Assembly: GCF_014639235.1 (NCBI RefSeq)
Contig: NZ_BMFU01000004.1
Coordinates: 680,015-744,014, forward strand
Source: Paenibacillus silvae
GTDB taxonomy: Bacteria > Bacillota > Bacilli > Paenibacillales > Paenibacillaceae
DNA length: 64,000 nt
Direction of reading: 5' to 3'
Part shown: one piece after another, positions 50,179 to 57,468 of the stretch
Layout: each line of letters starts with the position of its first letter
How positions within the stretch are numbered: the stretch's first letter is position 1
Made by a program: the position numbers and the translations under genes
The notes under the pieces: generated by a model
What the model saw: the letters and a program-made list of their open reading frames with translations, nothing else
Told to the model about the DNA's origin: nothing
Database searches by the model: none

Positions 50179-52128
50179 ATGTTTACATCGACTAAAAAAA
50201 GCGGGCAGACGTCATCACGGGCCTTATTCGCCGTTTTGTTTATTTTAATGCTGCTGAAGTTATCGCTTCTGCGGTATTTCTTTTTCAACGGACTGTCGGG
50301 CTTGGGGCTGTTAACAGATGCACTTGCTGCGCTCACCATTGTGTGTGTGCTTGACCTCATTGTGCCGCTCAGCTGGAAACGCACGGTGTACGCGATATTT
50401 AACGTGCTCTTTTCGCTAATCCTGTTTGCAGCGACACTTTATAACGCACATTTCAGTTCGGTTCCTACCTATACCGCTCTTAGCGAGCTGGGGCAGGTTG
50501 CGCAGGTGAGAGGAAGTATAGGGCCGTTGGTTCGGCCGACACACTTTTTGTTTTTTGCAGATATCATTCTTGCTGTGCCGATCTGGTGGATCAGACGCCG
50601 ACGCATTAGACGCAGCAATGCATATCACAGCAGTTATAGCGACAGCCATCTGACATTTGGCAGAAAACGCAGCAGCTATTGGGGCAAGCTTGGAGTTGCA
50701 CTTACCGCGGCCTTCTGTATTATCTGCTCAGGCAGCTTTATCGTCAAAGGAGAAACGATTGACAACGAGCTGGTGCGAGCCGAAAATCTCGGTTTTCTGA
50801 ACTACCAGGTATCCTCGGCTATTCTGACAAGCAAGGAAAATGAAGCGATCGCTAACGGTAACATTAACGAAACGATTGCCAAAATCAATGAACTGGTAAG
50901 CAAGTACCCTTATCAGGACAAAGCAAAGAACGGTGCAGCCGTAAAAGCAAAATATTTCGGCCAGGCCAAAGGCAGCAATCTGATTGTGCTTCAGCTGGAG
51001 TCCTTTCAGAACTTTCCGATTAACGCTTCGCTGAATGGTCAGGCATTAACGCCAGTTTTAAACAATCTTGCGAAAGAAAGCTATTATTTTAATCATTTCT
51101 TCCAACAGATCGGGCAAGGCAATACATCGGATGCGGAGTTCATGTCGAACACATCGATCTATCCTACGGGGGTTGTGCCGATGTCAGCGGGGTATAGTGA
51201 TCGTGATCTTCCTAGCTTGCCCAAGCTGCTTGCCAAGGAAGGGTATGAATCCGAGACGTTTCACGTAAACGACGTGACCTTCTGGAATCGTAACAAAATG
51301 TATCCTGCCCTTGGTTTTACACGTTACTTTGATAAACCAAGCTTCACCAATGACAAATTTAACGATTTTGGTCCATCGGACGAAGAGTTATATCGGGTCG
51401 GTGTGGAAAAAATGACTGCGCATCAGGCTGCGAGCCAGCCGTTCTATGCCCAGTTTATTACGGCCTCGAGCCATTCGCCGTTTACCGTGCCAGCAGACCG
51501 CGCGCGAATTGAAATTCCCGCGACGATTACCAATAAACTTCTGCATGATTATCTGCAAGCGATCAATTATACCGATTATGCGGTTGGTCAGCTCATTCAG
51601 GAATTGAAGGCAAATGGTTTGTGGGACAACACAACTCTTGTCCTATACGGAGATCACTTCGGCTTACCTGAAGAGGAGGAAATTACGCAACAGATTCAGG
51701 CTAATCTCAATATCCCGTATGACGGTAAAGTAAGCCGCTTCAACATTCCGCTGATGATTCACACTCCTAAGCAAACGAAGGGGCAAGTGATAGAGCAGCC
51801 GGGTGGTCAGCTTGATATCTTACCCACAGTAATGAACCTGATGGGCGTCTCGCTGAAGCAGGAAAACTTCACTGCATTCGGGCATGACCTGCTGAATATG
51901 GATCATAATGCATTTGGTATTCGTTATTACTTGCCAACAGGCTCGTTTGTCAACAATGACATCATGTTTATCCCTGGTGCAGGCTTTGATGACGGGACAG
52001 CTTACTCGCTTAAAACGTTTGAGCAGGTGACAGATCTGGAGCCATACCGTTCAGACTATGAACATGTGCTGAATCTGATGAAGCTCTCTGACGAGTATGT
52101 GAAGCTGCTGCCGAAACGAACACCATAA
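50179..52128 (+). CDS. LTA synthase family protein (sulfatase-like phosphoglycerol transferase)
   Basis: 649 residues. Five membrane spans in the first 190 residues, then an extracellular sulfatase-like catalytic domain. The nucleophile is Thr316 in GQGNTSDAEFMSN and a metal ligand is Glu274 (LQLESF); further metal ligands lie in NDVTFWNR and VLYGDHFG. It polymerises glycerol phosphate from phosphatidylglycerol onto lipid-anchored teichoic acid. ATG 50179 is chosen; a TTG 12 bases earlier is possible. It stands between the PPDK-like gene and a terminator. Confidence 0.92.
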   Translation: MFTSTKKSGQTSSRALFAVLFILMLLKLSLLRYFFFNGLSGLGLLTDALAALTIVCVLDLIVPLSWKRTVYAIFNVLFSLILFAATLYNAHFSSVPTYTALSELGQVAQVRGSIGPLVRPTHFLFFADIILAVPIWWIRRRRIRRSNAYHSSYSDSHLTFGRKRSSYWGKLGVALTAAFCIICSGSFIVKGETIDNELVRAENLGFLNYQVSSAILTSKENEAIANGNINETIAKINELVSKYPYQDKAKNGAAVKAKYFGQAKGSNLIVLQLESFQNFPINASLNGQALTPVLNNLAKESYYFNHFFQQIGQGNTSDAEFMSNTSIYPTGVVPMSAGYSDRDLPSLPKLLAKEGYESETFHVNDVTFWNRNKMYPALGFTRYFDKPSFTNDKFNDFGPSDEELYRVGVEKMTAHQAASQPFYAQFITASSHSPFTVPADRARIEIPATITNKLLHDYLQAINYTDYAVGQLIQELKANGLWDNTTLVLYGDHFGLPEEEEITQQIQANLNIPYDGKVSRFNIPLMIHTPKQTKGQVIEQPGGQLDILPTVMNLMGVSLKQENFTAFGHDLLNMDHNAFGIRYYLPTGSFVNNDIMFIPGAGFDDGTAYSLKTFEQVTDLEPYRSDYEHVLNLMKLSDEYVKLLPKRTP

Positions 52129-52164
52129 GGGAATGAACGGTAGGATCAGCAAGCGAGCGTTTCG

Positions 52165-52199
52165 AACGCTGCCAGCATAAACGCTGGCAGCGTTTTTTA
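52165..52199 (+). terminator. Terminator after the LTA synthase gene
   Basis: AACGCTGCCAGC and GCTGGCAGCGTT, a perfect 12-bp stem around ATAAAC, then TTTTTAT. Confidence 0.92.
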
Positions 52200-52371
52200 T
52201 GTTTTTAGCACAAAGGAATGCCGGAATTCTTTCTTTGAATTGTTTGTGCATATCTCTTTTTTCAACTGGCATGAAGAGCCATAACGTTTGAAACTGTAAT
52301 TTTTAATGTTACAATGAACAAGTAAGAAAAATAAAGACGACATACTTCACGAGCGAGAGGAATGAATATAT

Positions 52372-53379
52372 ATGAAACTGAGCGTATTGGAGCATGGACA
52401 CATCAGTGAGGGACGTCAGGTACAGGACGCCTTGCAGGAGGCTGTTACGTTGGCACGACATGCCGAGCAGCTGGGATATTCCCGATTCTGGATGTCAGAG
52501 CATCACGGCGGCGGAGCATTGTCCTTCTCCAGCCCGGAGGTTATGATCGCACATGTGGCTGCTCATACGGAACGTATTCGGGTAGGCTCAGGAGGCGTGA
52601 TGCTGCCGCATTACAGTGCGTATAAGGTAGCCGAGAATTTTCGTCTGCTGGAAGCCCTGCATCCGGGCCGGATTGATCTCGGCATCGGACGGGCGCCGGG
52701 AGGCATGCCACTCGCCAGTCGGGCGCTGAATGAAGGCAAAGCCTCCAATATACACCTTTTCCCGCAGCAGATTGCTGACCTTGGCGGTTATTTCCATGAG
52801 CAGCTGCCCGAAGACCATCGGTTTACTTCTCTTGTAGCCGGTCCTTCCGTTTCCACCGTTCCCGAGGTATGGCTGCTCGGTTCCAGCTCGGAAGGGGCAA
52901 GAATTGCCGCGGCACAAGGTACAGCGTATGCTTTTGCCCAGTTCTTTGGAACTCCGGGTGGTGAGGAAGCAATGAAGCATTATCGCCGTCACTTCAAACC
53001 TTCGATTCTGAACGACAAGCCGCATAGCATGATTGCGGTATCGGCCTTCTGTGCAGAAACCGAAGAAGAGGCGGCCGAGCTGGCCCGCAGCAATGAACTG
53101 TTTTTCCTGCGCCTTGGGCGGGGACTGGAGCAGCGCTCGTTCCCTTCGCTGGAGACGGTGAAAAATTACCCTTATACAGCGATGGAGCTGGAGCAGATTA
53201 GGCAGCGCCGTTCCTTCTCCATCATCGGTACACCGGATCAGGTGAAGGAAAAAATTATCGCTATGGCTGAACGCCACGAAGCCGATGAAGTCATTATTGC
53301 ATCGGCCATTCATTCGTTTGAAGCACGTCTGCGCTCGTTCAGCCTGATTGCAGAAGCGTTCGGACTCAAGCAGGAGTAA
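52372..53379 (+). CDS. LLM-class flavin-dependent oxidoreductase (luciferase-like)
   Basis: 335 residues. TIM-barrel bacterial-luciferase fold: LSVLEHGHISEG at the start, SRFWMSEHHGGGALSFSSPEVMIAHVAAHTERIRVGSGG near 37-75, HPGRIDLGIGRAPGG near 98 and the C-terminal IIGTPDQVKEKI. These blocks mark the group with B. subtilis YceB/YvbT-like paralogues, using FMN supplied by a reductase. The substrate is unknown. ATG after GAGAGGAA. A long hairpin terminator follows. Confidence 0.9.
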   Translation: MKLSVLEHGHISEGRQVQDALQEAVTLARHAEQLGYSRFWMSEHHGGGALSFSSPEVMIAHVAAHTERIRVGSGGVMLPHYSAYKVAENFRLLEALHPGRIDLGIGRAPGGMPLASRALNEGKASNIHLFPQQIADLGGYFHEQLPEDHRFTSLVAGPSVSTVPEVWLLGSSSEGARIAAAQGTAYAFAQFFGTPGGEEAMKHYRRHFKPSILNDKPHSMIAVSAFCAETEEEAAELARSNELFFLRLGRGLEQRSFPSLETVKNYPYTAMELEQIRQRRSFSIIGTPDQVKEKIIAMAERHEADEVIIASAIHSFEARLRSFSLIAEAFGLKQE

Positions 53380-53416
53380 CAGGGTCAGAGCGGGAATGGT
53401 ATATTAATGATAGAAT

Positions 53417-53470
53417 GGAATGCTGCTTGTTTTGTTCTGGGCAGATCAGCAGCATTCCCGTTTTTATTTT
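53417..53470 (+). terminator. Terminator between LLM gene and phosphatase gene
   Basis: GGAATGCTGCT (53417-53427) pairs with AGCAGCATTCC (53448-53458), 20-base loop, then CGTTTTTATTTTTT. Confidence 0.85.
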
Positions 53471-53500
53471 TTGGCTGCTTCAGAGAGAGAGGAGATTACC

Positions 53501-54253
53501 TTGCGCAGATGTGTTATAAGTGACATTCACGGCTGTTATGATGAATTCAATGCATTGCTTGAGCAGGCTGGTTATGATCCTTCGCAGGATGAGTTGATTT
53601 TACTGGGTGACTATGTGGATCGAGGTCCAAAGAGCAAGCAGGTCATTGAACAGATTATGCAGCTGAGGCAGGAGCACGGGATCGTTGTACTTAAAGGCAA
53701 TCATGATGCCATGATGGTTAAGGCTCTGCAGCATGACGTGCAGGAGTATGATCTGCACTGGATTCGCAATGGGGGCTTGCAGACGCTGGCCAGTTATCTG
53801 CAGGTGTCTTACGACCCGGAACAGATGGATTGGCAGGCTTATGCTCAGGATAAAGAATGGATGCGCTCTCATTACAGTGAACATCTGCACTTTCTGGACA
53901 AGCTTCCGCTGTCGTATGAGATCCCGGGTTACATTTTTGTACATGCCGGGATTAACCCGGATGAAGCCGATTGGAGAAGCCAGTCTGAACGGGATTTTAT
54001 CTGGATTCGTGAACCTTTTTACACTAGGCCGACAAATCTTCAGGAAGTGGTTATTTTTGGACATACACCTGTCATGAACCTGCATGATGAGCATGGAGTG
54101 TGGATGGACCCGCGAGGAGACAAAATAGGGATCGACGGCGGCTGTGCCTATGGCGCACAGTTGAATCTGCTGCAGATTGACGAAGAGGGCAGGATCGAGA
54201 CTTTTTATGTGAAAAAAGGACAACAGGCTCCAAAGCCTGAAAATGAACTGTAA
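53501..54253 (+). CDS. Metallophosphoesterase (PrpE/Ap4A-hydrolase-like Ser/Thr phosphatase family)
   Basis: 250 residues. All di-metal motifs of the PPP-type family: SDIHGCYDEF (Asp8, His10), LLGDYVDRGPKS, LKGNHDAMM, the His of FVHAGINPDEADW and IFGHTPVM near the end. It removes phosphate from phosphoproteins or cleaves dinucleoside polyphosphates. The start is TTG 53501 after GAGAGGAGAT; the frame runs further upstream but through the terminator of the previous gene. Confidence 0.88.
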   Translation: MRRCVISDIHGCYDEFNALLEQAGYDPSQDELILLGDYVDRGPKSKQVIEQIMQLRQEHGIVVLKGNHDAMMVKALQHDVQEYDLHWIRNGGLQTLASYLQVSYDPEQMDWQAYAQDKEWMRSHYSEHLHFLDKLPLSYEIPGYIFVHAGINPDEADWRSQSERDFIWIREPFYTRPTNLQEVVIFGHTPVMNLHDEHGVWMDPRGDKIGIDGGCAYGAQLNLLQIDEEGRIETFYVKKGQQAPKPENEL

Positions 54254-54362
54254 ATATCATTGCACGAACCTGGATTAATGTGCTAATTTATAGTGTTATA
54301 CATGTTGTCTGTGTAATCTATCAGGATACATATTATATTGATGTGAGGGGAATGAAGCGAGC

Positions 54363-54686
54363 TTGGCTATTTATAATCTGGATCACTTGCAGCACCATAT
54401 TTTACTCTGTAACGGCGGAACATGCATGCGTAATGAGGGGGAAGAGGTTACTCAGGCGGTGCGGGACGAAATCGCGAAACAGCAGGCTGGAGGATTTATT
54501 CATACAACGCGCACCAAATGTAATGGCCGCTGTGACGACGGGTGTGTAACGATCGTATATCCGCAGGGAGACTGGTATGGTAAAATGACGCCGGAATCAG
54601 GCCGGGAACTCGTGCAGGCTCTGTGTAATGGGGACAAACTGGACAAACATCTGATTGCTAACGTAGCCAAAACCTCTGCTAACTAG
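54363..54686 (+). CDS. Thioredoxin-like [2Fe-2S] ferredoxin domain protein
   Basis: 107 residues. Cysteine pattern of thioredoxin-fold 2Fe-2S ferredoxins: ILLCNGGTCMR near residues 14-23 and TKCNGRCDDGC near 52-62. These small proteins carry electrons; the partner is unknown. Probable start is TTG 54363 downstream of GAGGGGAA. It is a single gene between the phosphatase and ppaC. Confidence 0.82.
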   Translation: MAIYNLDHLQHHILLCNGGTCMRNEGEEVTQAVRDEIAKQQAGGFIHTTRTKCNGRCDDGCVTIVYPQGDWYGKMTPESGRELVQALCNGDKLDKHLIANVAKTSAN

Positions 54687-54849
54687 CTGGCATGGTGCAT
54701 TTTAATTATAAGGCCGCCCTTTGCATGACATGTAATTAATTCGCTGTAAAGGGATTGGAATTAAGACGTATAAGCGCTATAATCAGTAAGGTATGATTTA
54801 ATATAGACTAGAATTGAACTTAAATTCGAATTGACGGAGGGCAATGAAT

Positions 54850-55782
54850 ATGGAAAAAGCATTAATTTTCGGCCACAAAAACCCGGATACAGACACGATC
54901 TGTTCAGCGATTGCTTATGCAGACCTGAAAAGCAAATTGGGACAGGACGTTGAAGCGGTTCGTCTGGGCGAAGTGAACGGTGAAACCCAATATGCGCTGG
55001 ATCAATTCAAGGTTGCAGCACCACGCTTGATCAAAACAGCAGCGAACGAAGTAAACAAAGTCATTCTGGTGGACCACAACGAACGTCAGCAAAGCGTAAG
55101 TGATATTGAAGACGTAACGGTTGTTGAGGTTATCGATCACCACCGCATTGCGAATTTCGAGACAAGCCAGCCTTTGTATTTCCGTGCGGAGCCTGTAGGC
55201 TGTACGGCAACGATTCTGAATAAAATGTACAAAGAAAACGGCGTGGAGATCAGCGCACCAATCGCGGGCCTGATGCTGTCGGCTATCATTTCCGATTCCT
55301 TGCTGTTCAAATCCCCGACTTGCACAGAGCAGGACGTTGCAGCCGCGCGTGAGCTGGCAGCGATTGCTGGTGTAGATGCTGACAGCTACGGTCTGGACAT
55401 GCTGAAAGCCGGAGCGGATCTGAGTCAGAAAACAATTGCTGAATTGATCTCTCTGGATGCGAAGGAATTCGCTATGGGTACAGCCAAGGTTGAAATCGCG
55501 CAGGTAAATGCCGTTGACGTCAATGACGTGCTTGTAAAACAACCAGAGCTTCAAGCGGCTATTGAAGCGATCATCTCCAGCAAAGGACTTGACCTGTTCT
55601 TGTTTGTTGTAACAGATATCCTGAACAATGACTCTGTTGCCCTGGCTTACGGAGCATCCACCCAAGCGGTAGAGAAAGCGTACAACGTAACACTGGCAGA
55701 CAACAAAGCACTGCTGAAAGGTGTTGTATCCCGCAAATCGCAGATTGTACCTGTGCTGACGGAAGCGTTCAACACACTGTAA
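54850..55782 (+). CDS. ppaC: Manganese-dependent inorganic pyrophosphatase
   Basis: 310 residues, DHH-family class II pyrophosphatase. Metal ligands in FGHKNPDTDT (His9, Asp13, Asp15), LVDHNE and VIDHHRI, and the C-terminal substrate site SRKSQIVP. Hydrolyses pyrophosphate released by biosynthesis. ATG 54850 lies nine bases after GGAGG; an ATG six bases earlier is too close to that site. A terminator follows. Confidence 0.95.
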   Translation: MEKALIFGHKNPDTDTICSAIAYADLKSKLGQDVEAVRLGEVNGETQYALDQFKVAAPRLIKTAANEVNKVILVDHNERQQSVSDIEDVTVVEVIDHHRIANFETSQPLYFRAEPVGCTATILNKMYKENGVEISAPIAGLMLSAIISDSLLFKSPTCTEQDVAAARELAAIAGVDADSYGLDMLKAGADLSQKTIAELISLDAKEFAMGTAKVEIAQVNAVDVNDVLVKQPELQAAIEAIISSKGLDLFLFVVTDILNNDSVALAYGASTQAVEKAYNVTLADNKALLKGVVSRKSQIVPVLTEAFNTL

Positions 55783-55824
55783 TTCGAAAAAGCAGTATAA
55801 TTGATAACAAACAGCACAATAATG

Positions 55825-55866
55825 AAGCCTGCTCTGATCTTTCATCGATCAGGACAGGCTTTTCAT
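55825..55866 (+). terminator. Terminator after ppaC
   Basis: AAGCCTG-CT-CTGATC pairs with GATCAG-GA-CAGGCTT, then TTTTC. Confidence 0.88.
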
Positions 55867-55884
55867 GTCAAGGAGGAAGCAACT

Positions 55885-56385
55885 ATGGCTCAGATTATTA
55901 AAAATGAAAAAATCAAGGCAGCCGAGGTACAGCTCACGGGTCTGAATGGAGAAGATCTGGGTGTCATGTCCACACGGGAGGCACTGGCGCTGGCTAAACA
56001 ACATAAAGTAGATCTCGTATGCACGTCCCTGATGAGCAGCCCGCCGCCCTGCAAGCTAATCGGAGCCGGTGCGGCGCGTGAGGAAGCACAGCAGGCGAAG
56101 AAACAGGCGAGCAAATCCCCGGACAAACGCAAAGTAAAGGAAATTCGGCTGCAGCTCCAGATGGAGGACCATGACCGTGATGTTAAGCAGTCACAGGCAG
56201 AGCGTATTCTGAAAAAGGGAGATTCCGTGAAGTTTGTTATTCAGGTTCATGGTGTCAAAGAGGGCGAAGCAGGCAAAGCCTGGGCTGAAGAGCTTTGCAA
56301 AGCACTTAAAGATGTTGGAAGCAAGACGACGGGTATTCAGGTCAGCGGAAAACAAGTGGTTGTGCAGCTTGATCCGGTTAGCTGA
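55885..56385 (+). CDS. Translation initiation factor IF-3-like paralogue
   Basis: 166 residues, IF-3 length and order. N-domain: NEKIKAAEVQLTGLNGEDLGVMSTREALALAKQHKVDLVCTS; C-domain: KEIRLQLQMEDHDRDVKQSQAERILKKGDSVKF. The usual PPVC(R/K)IMDYGKY linker is PPPCKLIGAGAAREE, and the linker helix is unlike canonical IF-3. It stands alone, without rpmI and rplT, after ppaC with its own GGAGG site. It is probably a second, diverged copy acting as a conditional initiation or ribosome-associated factor, and the genuine infC is expected elsewhere in the genome. Confidence 0.8.
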   Translation: MAQIIKNEKIKAAEVQLTGLNGEDLGVMSTREALALAKQHKVDLVCTSLMSSPPPCKLIGAGAAREEAQQAKKQASKSPDKRKVKEIRLQLQMEDHDRDVKQSQAERILKKGDSVKFVIQVHGVKEGEAGKAWAEELCKALKDVGSKTTGIQVSGKQVVVQLDPVS

Positions 56386-56403
56386 AGGAGCTCGATTTAA
56401 TCG

Positions 56404-57255
56404 CTAAACGCTTGCAAAAGGGTACGAACTCGGGATACGCAAATACCGACGACCGCCTACTCTCACATATAGTTGACCGGGCAGCACGGGAGAGGAGGCA
56501 TCCGGATTGTCAGCGGAGCTGTTTTTGGCATAGCGGGATAAATACAGAAAGTCGGGATAAATAACCATATCCATTAAATATGCAGATACCCGGCTGCCCG
56601 GAAAGCGGAACTGATTCAAGGTTTGAATAATCTGCTCACCGCTTGCAATGCCGATTCCATGTCCGTAATACCAGTTCTCCCGCAGCATAATCGTATTTTC
56701 ACCCTGCCATTCAGGTGTTGCGGGAGATACGTCGGGATTTTTGAAATACAGCACATCTCCAGGCAGGGCCGTTTCCTTGCCATTTTTTTCGATCAAACGA
56801 AGATCACTGTCATAATGCCAGTCAAACAGCAGGAGGTTACGAAATAAAGAATTAAAGGCGTCCTCACGGATGCTTCCAAGCACTCCTCCATACAGTACAA
56901 TGACGGCGGCAGTTGCACATTCAAATGCGTATAAATGCCCGTTGTTCCATATATCTCTGATCCCGTTTGCAGGTGTTACATCCGGTCGAAGCTCAAACCC
57001 ACCCTCGGCATTCCGATTCCAGAACACAGGATTACACCTGGAATTCTCGAAGGAGGCGAAGCTGACTCCGCTCCGATCCAGTCCTTCAGCTGCATTGACG
57101 AGAGATTCCCTTAAATGCCATTCAAAGTGCAGATGCTCCATAGATTGATATACGTATCGTTCCGGCCGGTTTTGAAGCTGCTGTAACCAATACCATTCGA
57201 AGGCTGACCACTCAGAGGGTGATAATTGAACTGCTTGATTAGCAACAATAATCAT
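56404..57255 (-). CDS. tgl: Protein-glutamine gamma-glutamyltransferase (spore coat transglutaminase)
   Basis: 283 residues, somewhat longer than B. subtilis Tgl (245). The active-site Cys is Cys113 in YAFECATA, with matching blocks IRDIWNNG before it, LLLFDWHYDSDL near 160, GDVLYFKNPDVSPATPEWQGENTIML and YYGHGIGI. It forms isopeptide cross-links between spore coat proteins. ATG start with GGAGG upstream on the minus strand. The C-terminal tail from about 250 is extra compared with Tgl. It also marks the host as a spore former. Confidence 0.93.
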   Translation of the reverse strand: MIIVANQAVQLSPSEWSAFEWYWLQQLQNRPERYVYQSMEHLHFEWHLRESLVNAAEGLDRSGVSFASFENSRCNPVFWNRNAEGGFELRPDVTPANGIRDIWNNGHLYAFECATAAVIVLYGGVLGSIREDAFNSLFRNLLLFDWHYDSDLRLIEKNGKETALPGDVLYFKNPDVSPATPEWQGENTIMLRENWYYGHGIGIASGEQIIQTLNQFRFPGSRVSAYLMDMVIYPDFLYLSRYAKNSSADNPDASSPVLPGQLYVRVGGRRYLRIPSSYPFASV

Positions 57256-57315
57256 GGGGCAAAAAACCTCCGTTCTTAACTTACTTTTGTTAATACGGCA
57301 GGAGTGAGGTTAAAT

Positions 57316-57402
57316 GTGAACATGTCGAGTGCTGCAAGATTTTTTTATATCGGTTTCGGTTTAATGTTCGTGGTATTTGGGGTACTACTCTCTTATAGAT
57401 AA
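57316..57402 (+). CDS. Small single-span membrane peptide
   Basis: 28 codons from GTG 57316 (or 26 from ATG 57322), ending TAA. Sequence in short: MNMSSAARFFYIGFGLMFVV then FGVLLSYR, one hydrophobic span. GAGG stands six bases before the GTG. I do not recognise it. It lies between tgl and the sensor kinase, 66 bases before the latter. Confidence 0.5.
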   Translation: MNMSSAARFFYIGFGLMFVVFGVLLSYR

Positions 57403-57468
57403 AGTTATGTTCAAATTGATCTGTTCATACGAATAACATTTTATCTTCTTATCAAAGGGGGATACGTA

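Noticed and set aside
54904..55845. 313-codon open frame on the minus strand
   Set aside because: Antisense to ppaC, Cys/Phe/Gln-rich and without family features. The plus-strand gene is certain.
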